A DNA stretch of 7,868 nt from NCBI GenBank assembly GCA_946623295.1, contig CAMOQY010000062.1:1-7868 (forward strand), written 5' to 3'. Origin of the DNA: an uncultured Lachnospiraceae bacterium. Its GTDB lineage: Bacteria; Bacillota; Clostridia; Lachnospirales; Lachnospiraceae. The notes under the pieces are model-generated. The model was not told where the DNA came from, searched no databases, and worked only from the letters and a program-made list of their open reading frames with translations. The position numbers and the translations under genes were made by a program. Of the stretch, positions 1-5,527 are shown piece by piece (positions within the stretch are counted from its first letter, which is position 1; every line of letters begins with the position of its first letter).

Positions 1-730
1 CCTCGGTGCAGTGCTCGAGAGTGAGCTTTACGCCGAATTCCTTTGCGATGCGGATGGCCGTGCAGATATCGTCAGCCCTGTGCGCATGCGCCTTGAGCGG
101 TATCTCGCCCCGGAGCACGGGCAGCAGCGCCTCACACTTCATGTCAAAGGCCGGCGCCTCACCGCGGTCCTTTTTCTCCATGTATTCGCGCGCCTTGAAA
201 AGCGCCTCGCGAAGCTTCGCCGCGATAGTCATGCGTGCGCTGACGTTCTTTTCCGCGTACACTCTCTTTGGATTCTCGCCAAAGGCGCACTTCATGGCGA
301 CAGGCTCCTTCACGATCATATCGTCCACGCAGGTGCCGCGCGTCTTTACCGCGATAAAGGTCCCTCCAAGCACATTCGCGCTGCCGGGTCCCGTGCAGAC
401 CGTCGTTACGCCGGCCTCCAGTGCCTTGGGCAGGGACAGGTCAAAAGGATTGAAGCTGTCGATGCCGCGCAGCTGCGGAGCCACGGAGTCATTGCGCTCA
501 TTATAGTCATGCCCGACCGGTCCCAGACCGTAGTTGTCCAGGCCGATGTGACAGTGCGCATCGACAAAACCGGGATATACGTTCCTTCCGCCGGCATCTA
601 TGACCTCGCACCCCTCCGGCGCGGCAAGATCCTTCCCGATCGCGGCGATCTTCCCGCCTTCCGTCAGAACATCCGCGGCATAAGGCTCACGTCTCACCGC
701 ATCATGTATCAGTCCGTTTTTGATAAGCAT
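1..730 (-). CDS. Amidohydrolase family protein (imidazolonepropionase/dihydroorotase-like), C-terminus cut off by window edge
   Basis: I read 243 codons from the ATG at 730 to the left edge with no stop. The N-terminus has the amidohydrolase pattern: a short beta-sandwich opening (MLIKNGLI, then GGKIAAIG and VIDAGGRNVYPGFVD) leading into the metal-binding motif DAHCHIG with His59 and His61. Further on are GVTTVCTGPGSANVLGG (about 107-123), a lysine-containing stretch MKCAFGENPKRVY (146-158), KAHAHR (His215, His217) and TLEHC (His240), which fit the later metal and active-site histidines of the family. The protein resembles the COG1228 type of cytoplasmic, metal-dependent hydrolases acting on cyclic amides or peptide-like bonds. 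The true substrate cannot be told from the sequence. No signal peptide is visible. The start is set by an AAGGAGG site 5 bases upstream. An earlier ATG at 735 is in another frame and abuts that site. The gene lies directly after the desulfoferrodoxin terminator and has no obvious promoter of its own. Confidence 0.85.
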   Translation of the reverse strand, partial: MLIKNGLIHDAVRREPYAADVLTEGGKIAAIGKDLAAPEGCEVIDAGGRNVYPGFVDAHCHIGLDNYGLGPVGHDYNERNDSVAPQLRGIDSFNPFDLSLPKALEAGVTTVCTGPGSANVLGGTFIAVKTRGTCVDDMIVKEPVAMKCAFGENPKRVYAEKNVSARMTIAAKLREALFKAREYMEKKDRGEAPAFDMKCEALLPVLRGEIPLKAHAHRADDICTAIRIAKEFGVKLTLEHCTE

Positions 731-735
731 AGCAT

Positions 736-742
736 CCTCCTT
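736..742 (-). promoter_or_regulatory. Ribosome binding site of the amidohydrolase
   Basis: On the minus strand the sequence reads AAGGAGG, a near-perfect Shine-Dalgarno, 5 bases before the ATG at 730. It decides between that start and the out-of-frame ATG at 735. Confidence 0.8.
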
Positions 743-756
743 ATAACAAAGATCCG

Positions 757-789
757 TAAAAAAGCCGCGCCATTGCTGACGCGGCTTTT
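757..789 (-). terminator. Rho-independent terminator after desulfoferrodoxin
   Basis: A perfect 10-base inverted repeat (arms 760-769 and 780-789, core GCCGCG/CGCGGC, 10-base loop) is followed on the minus strand by a run of six T (763-758). It starts 29 bases after the desulfoferrodoxin stop and ends just ahead of the amidohydrolase ribosome binding site. The arms are A/T-flanked, so the hairpin could fold on either strand, but the gene order makes the minus-strand role the natural one. Confidence 0.85.
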
Positions 790-817
790 CAGCCATTTAA
801 GCCACGCGCACTCTGTC

Positions 818-1192
818 TCAGCACTTCCACAGGCTGTGAAGATTGCAGTAGGCGTAGGCGGCCACTACCTCATCGCCCTCGCACAGTGCGAAGCAGGCCT
901 CGGGCGCGTCTCCGGGCTTAAGCGCCTTGCGCTGATTGCCCTGTTTGGTCTGGATCGCGATCCACTGGATATAGTGCTCCTCAGCCATCGGATGAGCTAC
1001 GGAGCCGACGACGACCTTGACGCAGCATCCGTCTACCGTAACTACAGGCACGTGCTTTTCTACGGCGGCATCGGTGCTGCCGGGCACGATCTCAGTCATG
1101 GGCTTGCCGCAGCACATGATGGGGCAGGCCTTCTTGTCAACGATGGCAACGATCTGTCCGCAGGTCTCGCAGCGATAAAACTTCATGTCCAT
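818..1192 (-). CDS. dfx: Desulfoferrodoxin (superoxide reductase, two-iron type)
   Basis: This 124-residue cytoplasmic protein reduces superoxide to hydrogen peroxide without releasing oxygen, a defence used by anaerobes. Electrons usually come from rubredoxin. Residues 1-35 form a desulforedoxin domain whose FeCys4 centre is Cys8, Cys11, Cys27 and Cys28 (C-X2-C-X15-CC, the usual spacing). The rest is the superoxide reductase domain: the EKHVP loop with Lys46 and His47, then His67, His73, Cys116 and His119 (CNLHSLWKC end), which make the Fe(His4)(Cys) catalytic site. All expected ligands are present and the length is normal for the family. The start at 1192 has AAAGGAGG 7 bases upstream; the next Met (residue 3) is too far from it. 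The protein has eleven cysteines, more than the five ligands need. It is probably transcribed from its own promoter in the gap upstream and ends at the hairpin at 757-789. Confidence 0.96.
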   Translation of the reverse strand: MDMKFYRCETCGQIVAIVDKKACPIMCCGKPMTEIVPGSTDAAVEKHVPVVTVDGCCVKVVVGSVAHPMAEEHYIQWIAIQTKQGNQRKALKPGDAPEACFALCEGDEVVAAYAYCNLHSLWKC

Positions 1193-1199
1193 AATGGGT

Positions 1200-1207
1200 C
1201 CTCCTTT
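1200..1207 (-). promoter_or_regulatory. Ribosome binding site of dfx
   Basis: The minus strand reads AAAGGAGG 7 bases before the ATG at 1192. This is a strong Shine-Dalgarno that fixes the start at residue MDMKF rather than at the second Met. Confidence 0.8.
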
Positions 1208-1220
1208 GTGTGACAGGAAT

Positions 1221-1240
1221 TCTGTTATCGAAAAAACAGA
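1221..1240 (-). repeat. Short inverted repeat in the dfx leader
   Basis: A perfect 6-base inverted repeat (TCTGTT at 1221-1226, AACAGA at 1235-1240) with an 8-base A-rich spacer lies between the AT-rich block and the dfx ribosome binding site. It could form a small leader hairpin or be a regulator half-site pair. It lacks a T-run after it on either strand, so it is not a normal terminator. The role is unknown. Confidence 0.4.
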
Positions 1241-1241
1241 G

Positions 1242-1265
1242 TATTATCAGATATAATATATCAGA
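1242..1265 (-). promoter_or_regulatory. AT-rich putative promoter/operator of dfx
   Basis: This block is almost pure A/T in a GC-rich surrounding. It contains two direct copies of TATCAGA (1245-1251 and 1259-1265, 14 bases apart). It also has an odd-length palindrome, GATATA-A-TATATC (1250-1262), and an inverted pair TATTAT/ATAATA (1242-1247, 1253-1258). On the minus strand GATAAT (1248-1243) and TATATT are possible -10 elements, but I see no convincing -35 at 16-18 bases from either. Dfx genes are often under peroxide or oxygen-responsive control such as PerR. The match here to the PerR box (TTATAATnATTATAA) is only about 8 of 14, so no named regulator is claimed. Confidence 0.4.
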
Positions 1266-1317
1266 AAAACCTGCGTTTAGGAAGTCCAAAAGAATCAGAA
1301 AAGCCGGATGCAACATC

Positions 1318-1342
1318 GCAAAAGCAGTGAAGCACACCTCTT
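1318..1342 (-). terminator. Weak possible terminator after hisJ
   Basis: Shortly after the hisJ stop the minus strand can fold AAG-x-GGTG against CACT-x-CTT around a 5-base loop, with one mismatch and one G-T pair, followed by only four T. It is much weaker than the hairpin after dfx. The his operon may stop here or read through into dfx. Confidence 0.25.
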
Positions 1343-1348
1343 AGCAGG

Positions 1349-2143
1349 TCAGAACCGCGCAAACTCCGGGATCACCGGCGTCAGCCCGTATCTGCGGCAT
1401 TTTTCCTCCATCTCGGGAAACGCATGGCAGAGCCCCGCGCAGCTGTGCGCATCGCCTGAGAGGACGACCTTTGCGCCGCGCTCCCCCAGGTATTCCAGGA
1501 TCTCGTCCGACGGGTACTGTTCCATCCGTCCGCTGCGCAGCATCGCTCCGGTGTTGATCTCAAAGGGCACACCCGACCTCAGAAGGCAGTCCGCGGCCTT
1601 TTTCCAGGCCGCGCGGCAGCGGCCGCTCCGCGTCCATGCCTCCTGCTCAGGTCCGAAATATTTTACCGGCAGATCAAAATGGCCTATGATATCGCAGCGA
1701 GTCTTTTCCACCACGTCCGCGACTGTCCTGTAGTATTCCTCCAGCAGCCCGAGCATATCTCCGCCGCAGAAGCGCTCCGCGCCGCCCTCAAGGACGTCAT
1801 TGCCCTCATCCATCGGGATATAGGCATCGCCGAATTTCAGATAGTGTACGGAGCCGATCACATAGTCATAGCCCTCCGTCGGCATGTCCGAGTAATAATC
1901 CTGTTCGATACCGCAGAGGATGCGGATCCGTCCCGCGTATGCGTCCTTCAGCCGGGCGATCTCACCGCGATACTGCGCGGTCTTTTCCCGGGTCATGCAG
2001 TAGCTTTCATCGTAAAAAGTATAGCTGTGCCCCGAGAAGCCTATGACAGGCATCCCTTTTTCGATCGCGGCAAGTACCATTTCCTCGGGAGTATTTTCGC
2101 CGTCGCAGAAGGTCGTATGTGTATGGAGATCAATATTTATCAT
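1349..2143 (-). CDS. hisJ: Histidinol-phosphatase, PHP family (HisJ/HisK type)
   Basis: The product dephosphorylates histidinol phosphate to histidinol, the next-to-last step of histidine synthesis. The 264-residue protein is a PHP-domain TIM-like barrel with its metal ligands in order: DLHTHT (His7, His9), SGHS (His39), GIEQDY (Glu80), GSVHY (His100), IGHFD (His155) and SGDAHS (Asp231, His233). FEINTGA (about 194-200) is another family signature. The length agrees with HisJ of Bacillus and HisK of lactococci, at about 265 residues. The gene is last in the his operon, and its ATG shares one base with the hisIE stop (TGATG), so translation is probably coupled. A moderate AGGAG lies about 11 bases upstream, inside hisIE. 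This enzyme explains why hisB here is single-domain: the phosphatase is supplied separately. Some PHP relatives act on other phosphates, but the operon position makes the call firm. Confidence 0.94.
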   Translation of the reverse strand: MINIDLHTHTTFCDGENTPEEMVLAAIEKGMPVIGFSGHSYTFYDESYCMTREKTAQYRGEIARLKDAYAGRIRILCGIEQDYYSDMPTEGYDYVIGSVHYLKFGDAYIPMDEGNDVLEGGAERFCGGDMLGLLEEYYRTVADVVEKTRCDIIGHFDLPVKYFGPEQEAWTRSGRCRAAWKKAADCLLRSGVPFEINTGAMLRSGRMEQYPSDEILEYLGERGAKVVLSGDAHSCAGLCHAFPEMEEKCRRYGLTPVIPEFARF

Positions 2144-2790
2144 CAGGTCATCTTCTCCTGCTTGACCTTTTTGTCGATCACGTGGCGCGAGGCAAGCTCC
2201 GCGCGGATATCGTCCAGCGAGATCCCAGCCTCGACCATAAGCACCATCACGTGGTACGCCAGATCGGCGATCTCATATATGGTCTCTTTGCGGTCCTCGG
2301 CCTTTGCCGCGATGATGACTTCCGTGCTCTCCTCGCCGACTTTTTTCAGGATCTTATCCAGGCCCTTTTCAAAGAGATACGTCGTATATGAGCCTTCCTT
2401 CTTTTCGGTCTTTCTGCCCGCGATAAGCTCCATCAGCATTTCATAGGAAAAAGCCTGCTCCGTATCGCTCTCCCACAGCTCGCCCGTAAAGCAGCTGCGC
2501 GTACCCAGATGGCAGGCCGGGCCGTCGGGCCGTACAAGGATCCTGAGCGCATCTCTATCGCAGTCCGCCGTTATGGAAACGATATGCTGGTAGTTGCCGC
2601 TGGTCTCGCCCTTGAGCCAGAGGCACTGCCTGGAGCGGCTCCAGAAGCACGTCAGGCCCTTTTCCATGGATATCTGCAGGCTTTCGCGGTTCATGTACGC
2701 GAGCGTAAGCAGCTCCTTCGTCCCGGCATCCTGCACGATAGCGGGTATGAGCCCGTCGGCGTCAAACTTCAGTTCATTTATATCTATCAT
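2143..2790 (-). CDS. hisIE: Bifunctional phosphoribosyl-AMP cyclohydrolase / phosphoribosyl-ATP pyrophosphatase
   Basis: This 215-residue fusion carries out steps 3 and 2 of the pathway, turning phosphoribosyl-ATP into ProFAR. Residues 1 to about 110 are the HisI cyclohydrolase: LAYMN (30-34), FWSRSRQCLWLKGETSGN (49-66), then ADCDRD with Cys77 and the metal-binding Asp78 and Asp80. Cys93 (PACH) and Cys100 (TRSC) complete the zinc set. After a short linker, residues from about 118 to 205 are the HisE all-alpha MazG-like domain, with the metal motifs GEEST-E (Glu153, Glu154, Glu157) and EIADLAYH (Glu173, Asp176). Both domains look intact. The start has CGGAGGG (2799-2805) 8 bases upstream and lies 25 bases after the hisF stop, the widest gap in the operon. 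Its stop overlaps the hisJ start by one base. The fusion is common in Firmicutes and enterobacteria. Confidence 0.96.
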   Translation of the reverse strand: MIDINELKFDADGLIPAIVQDAGTKELLTLAYMNRESLQISMEKGLTCFWSRSRQCLWLKGETSGNYQHIVSITADCDRDALRILVRPDGPACHLGTRSCFTGELWESDTEQAFSYEMLMELIAGRKTEKKEGSYTTYLFEKGLDKILKKVGEESTEVIIAAKAEDRKETIYEIADLAYHVMVLMVEAGISLDDIRAELASRHVIDKKVKQEKMT

Positions 2791-2815
2791 GGGTACTGCC
2801 CTCCGTATTTATTAT

Positions 2816-3610
2816 TTACCTGCTTTGAGTCTCAGCAGAAAAACTATCCTGAACTTTTCGCGCGGGTATGCCGCGTTCCGTCATGGCCGTCTTCAGATCC
2901 GCTATGCTGACCTGGCCGAAATGAAAGACCGAAGCCGCCAGCCCGGCGTCCACTCCCGGCACACTCTCAAAGAGCGTGAGAAAATCCTCTATACAGCCCG
3001 CGCCTCCGGAGGCTATCACCGGTACCTGCACAGCATCGCACACCGCCTCCAGCATTTCCAGATCAAAGCCGTGTTTTACGCCGTCTGTATCGATGGAATT
3101 GACCACCACCTCACCGGCGCCGCGCGATACGCACTCCCTGATCCAGCCGACCGCCTCCATGCCAGTGTCTTCGCGTCCGCCTTTTGCAAAGACGTGGAAA
3201 ATGCCGTCTACCCTCTTTATGTCGGCGGAGAGCACGACGCACTGGCTGCCGTAGCGCCTGGCCGCTTCATCTACGAGAGAGGGATTTCTGATGGCGCCGG
3301 AATTCACGCTCACCTTGTCCGCTCCGCTTTTAAGCACCCGGTCGAAATCGGCGACCGTGTTGATCCCGCCTCCTACCGTCAGAGGGATGAAGACCTGTGA
3401 AGCGGTCTCTCTGAGAATATCTGTGAAAAGACTCCTGTTTTCGTATGAGGCTGTGATATCATAAAAGACCAGCTCGTCCGCGCCGCAGCCCGAGTAAAAC
3501 CGCGCCAGCTCCACAGGAGAGGCCACGTCTCCAAGCCCCTGAAAATTCACACCCTTTACAACTCTGCCGTCCCTGACGTCCAGGCACGGAATTATCCTCT
3601 TTGTCAGCAT
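2816..3610 (-). CDS. hisF: Imidazole glycerol phosphate synthase, cyclase subunit
   Basis: HisF uses ammonia delivered from HisH to close the imidazole ring, splitting PRFAR into imidazole glycerol phosphate and AICAR (a purine precursor). It is a (beta/alpha)8 barrel starting with the canonical MLTKRIIPCLDVRDG. The two catalytic aspartates are Asp11 (CLDV) and Asp130 (ADIKRVDG). Phosphate-binding loops are VGGGI (79-83), SVNSGA (101-106) and ASGGAG; NSIDTDG and LAASVFHF are also typical. At 264 residues it is roughly ten longer than usual, the excess being a tail after the last helix (about PARKVQDSFSAETQSR) with no recognised motif. The ATG lies inside the end of hisA (7-base overlap, ATGCTGA) with a partial AAGGTGG site just upstream, so translation is likely coupled to hisA. 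Its partner HisH is two genes upstream. Confidence 0.97.
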   Translation of the reverse strand: MLTKRIIPCLDVRDGRVVKGVNFQGLGDVASPVELARFYSGCGADELVFYDITASYENRSLFTDILRETASQVFIPLTVGGGINTVADFDRVLKSGADKVSVNSGAIRNPSLVDEAARRYGSQCVVLSADIKRVDGIFHVFAKGGREDTGMEAVGWIRECVSRGAGEVVVNSIDTDGVKHGFDLEMLEAVCDAVQVPVIASGGAGCIEDFLTLFESVPGVDAGLAASVFHFGQVSIADLKTAMTERGIPARKVQDSFSAETQSR

Positions 3611-4320
3611 CCTGCCACCTTTATCGCCTCGGCAAGCGGTATCGCGCCCTCATAGTATGCCTTGCCGATGATGGCTCCGTAGAGTCCCATCGCCGCAAGC
3701 TGCCTGATATCATCCATGGTGGATACGCCGCCCGACGCAGTGATGTTCATACTGTATTTGTCTGACAGGGAGCGGTACAGCGCCAGATTCGCGCCCCTCA
3801 TCGCTCCGTCGCGGCTGATATCCGTACATATGACCGTGCCGATCCCCAGCTCCTGCATCTGTGCAAAGAAATCGTCCGCGCTGACGCCCGAGGTCTCAAG
3901 CCAGCCCTTCACAGCCACAAACCCGTCCCGAAGGTCCGCACCCACGGCGATCCTGCCGCCGTAAGACGCAGCGGCTTCCGTCAGCAGCTTCCTGTCGGCG
4001 ATGGCTGCCGTACCCAGTATCACCCGGTCTATCCCGGCCGAAAGATACCGGTCTATTACCTCCATGCTGCGGATGCCTCCGCCTATCTCGCAGAAAAGTC
4101 CGCTCTCCTCGCGTATGCGCTTTACCGTATCGAAATTTGGAGTTCCGCCGTCTCTCGCGCCCTCCAGATCCACGATGTGGATCGCCTGTGCGCCGCAGGC
4201 GGCAAAGTCTGCACCGATCTGCCAGGGTCTGTCGCTGTATACGGTCATGCGGCCGTAATCTCCCTTTACCAGGCGCACCGCCTTGCCCTCATACAGATCT
4301 ATCGCGGGAAAGATTATCAT
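3604..4320 (-). CDS. hisA: ProFAR isomerase (phosphoribosylformimino-AICAR-P isomerase)
   Basis: HisA opens the ribose of ProFAR by an Amadori rearrangement to give PRFAR, the substrate of HisH-HisF. The 238-residue (beta/alpha)8 barrel is a paralogue of HisF. It has MIIFPAIDLYEGKAVRL at the N-terminus with the base Asp8. Then come HIVDLEGA (48-55), the phosphate loop IGGGIR (79-84), LGTAAI (102-107), the catalytic acid Asp129 in VGADLRDG, CTDISRDG (165-172) and TASGGVS. HisA and HisF are told apart by the FPAIDL versus IPCLDV openings and by their second half. The length is normal. The start at 4320 has AGAGGAC about 7 bases upstream, overlapping the end of hisH (11-base gap). GKAYYEGAI near the C-terminus is also a family mark. 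It is the HisA of the his pathway; no TrpF-like merger (PriA) is suggested by anything seen. Confidence 0.96.
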   Translation of the reverse strand: MIIFPAIDLYEGKAVRLVKGDYGRMTVYSDRPWQIGADFAACGAQAIHIVDLEGARDGGTPNFDTVKRIREESGLFCEIGGGIRSMEVIDRYLSAGIDRVILGTAAIADRKLLTEAAASYGGRIAVGADLRDGFVAVKGWLETSGVSADDFFAQMQELGIGTVICTDISRDGAMRGANLALYRSLSDKYSMNITASGGVSTMDDIRQLAAMGLYGAIIGKAYYEGAIPLAEAIKVAGC

Positions 4321-4331
4321 AAACTGTCCTC

Positions 4332-4940
4332 TTATATCTCACAGAATGCTTTTAATATCGCAAGTCCGACGCTGCCGCTCTTTTCAGGGTGGAACTGGCA
4401 GCCGTATACGTTTTCCCTTTGTACTGCGGCGGTAAGCTCGCCGCCGTAATCCGTCACCGCCGTGATATATTCCTCCGGCGTATCCGCAAAATACGAGTGG
4501 ACGAAATACACGCATTCGCCGCCCGGAGTGTCTTTAAAAATCGGCGAGCCGCCCCTGAGCTCCAGAGAGTTCCAGCCCATATGCGGTATCTTCAGTCCGG
4601 GCCGGATCCTTTCGCTTATCGGCCGCACATCGCCCGGTATCAGGTCCAGACCGGCATATTTACCGAACTCAAAACTCTGCGTAAAAAGCAGCTGCATTCC
4701 GAGGCATATCCCCAGCAGCGGCTTTCCGCTCTGCGCCTGACGGATGACCTCGTCCCACAGACCGCTCCTGCGCAGTCTTTCCGCCGCATCCGCAAAAGCT
4801 CCCACGCCGGGCAGCACGATGCGGTCAGCCGCGTCAAGTACCGCTATATCCGAGGTGACCTCAGCCGACTCGCCTATCGCCGCAAAGCTGCTGCGCAGCG
4901 AAAAAAGATTGCCTACGCCGTAATCTACTATCGCGACCAT
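4332..4940 (-). CDS. hisH: Imidazole glycerol phosphate synthase, glutamine amidotransferase subunit
   Basis: HisH hydrolyses glutamine and passes the ammonia through the HisF barrel; the two form a heterodimer. The 202-residue protein is a class I glutamine amidotransferase. Its catalytic triad is the nucleophile Cys79 in GICLGMQLLF, with His184 and Glu186 in CQFHPEKSG. The opening VDYGVGNLFSL, the oxyanion-strand motif PGVG (44-47), IPHMGWN (118-124) and YFVHSY (145-150) are HisH hallmarks that separate it from the related amidotransferases of tryptophan and purine synthesis. The length is standard. The ATG overlaps the hisB stop by one base (TAATG), with AAAGGG about 8 bases upstream. It is separated from its partner hisF only by hisA, the usual order. 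Confidence 0.97.
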   Translation of the reverse strand: MVAIVDYGVGNLFSLRSSFAAIGESAEVTSDIAVLDAADRIVLPGVGAFADAAERLRRSGLWDEVIRQAQSGKPLLGICLGMQLLFTQSFEFGKYAGLDLIPGDVRPISERIRPGLKIPHMGWNSLELRGGSPIFKDTPGGECVYFVHSYFADTPEEYITAVTDYGGELTAAVQRENVYGCQFHPEKSGSVGLAILKAFCEI

Positions 4941-5527
4941 TACAGTATCCCTTTAGTGGAAGGCACCTTTCCGGCAGCGGAAGCATCCATTTCGACAGCC
5001 GTCTTCATGCTGCGGGCAAACGATTTGAACATCGCCTCGGCGATGTGATGCGAATTCTCGCCGTCCATCATCCAGATATGCAGAGTGCATGCCGCGCTGC
5101 GCACAAAAGCAGCAAAGAACTCCTGAACGAGCTCCGTATCAAAGCTGCCGATCTTTTCCGTAGGAAACGCGGCGTTAAAACGCAGGCAAGCCCTGCCCGA
5201 GAGATCCACCGCCGTAAGCACGAGCGCTTCGTCCATGGGCAGCGTTACCGTACCGTAGCGCGTAATTCCCTTTTTATCCCCGAGCGCAGCTGCAAAAGCC
5301 TGCCCCAGCGCTATTCCGATATCCTCCGTGCTGTGGTGATCATCCACGCAGGTGTCTCCGGCGCACTTTACCGTCAGGTCAAAGCAGCCATGCCCGGCAA
5401 AAAGCGTGAGCATATGATCCAGGAAACCCACTCCGGTGTCGATATCGCACTTGCCCGAGCCCTCCAGCGCGAGCGTCAGTCTGATATCGGTCTCCGCGGT
5501 CTTTCTGCTGATCTCTGCCTTTCTCAT
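4940..5527 (-). CDS. hisB: Imidazoleglycerol-phosphate dehydratase
   Basis: HisB removes water from imidazole glycerol phosphate to give imidazole acetol phosphate. This is the single-domain form: at 195 residues it lacks the N-terminal HAD phosphatase of the enterobacterial fusion, in line with a separate hisJ in the operon. The manganese-binding and catalytic signatures are complete: GVGFLDHML with His38, HGCFDL (46-51), DDHHSTED (62-69, with His64, His65 and Glu68), DTELVQEF (130-137) and GENSHHIAEAMFKSF (156-170, with His160, His161 and Glu164). The C-terminal PSTKGIL is also typical. The family works as a 24-subunit assembly. The ATG overlaps the hisC stop by 4 bases (ATGA), with AAAGGAG close upstream. 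Confidence 0.97.
   Translation of the reverse strand: MRKAEISRKTAETDIRLTLALEGSGKCDIDTGVGFLDHMLTLFAGHGCFDLTVKCAGDTCVDDHHSTEDIGIALGQAFAAALGDKKGITRYGTVTLPMDEALVLTAVDLSGRACLRFNAAFPTEKIGSFDTELVQEFFAAFVRSAACTLHIWMMDGENSHHIAEAMFKSFARSMKTAVEMDASAAGKVPSTKGIL

Noticed and set aside
11..1213. A 400-codon plus-strand open frame covering the opposite strand of the amidohydrolase, the terminator and dfx
   Set aside because: It has no ribosome binding site or recognisable motif and is rich in arginine, histidine and leucine, as expected from the antisense of GC-rich genes. Both minus-strand genes under it have clear family motifs.
1242..1262. A canonical PerR box ahead of dfx
   Set aside because: Aligned by eye, the best register matches only about 8 of 14 defined positions, which an AT-rich stretch can reach by chance.
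1137..1337. A 66-codon hydrophobic minus-strand open frame (LHPAFLILLDFLNAGFSDIL) in the hisJ-dfx gap
   Set aside because: It runs through the AT-rich putative promoter and into dfx in another frame, and its start has no ribosome binding site. A small membrane peptide is possible but not supported.
2594..3400. A 268-codon plus-strand open frame opposite hisIE and hisF
   Set aside because: It spans two genes with intact catalytic residues on the other strand and shows no domain of its own.
4940..5527. HisB as a bifunctional phosphatase-dehydratase
   Set aside because: The protein is 195 residues and begins directly with the dehydratase domain; no HAD phosphatase motif is present, and a separate PHP phosphatase is in the operon.
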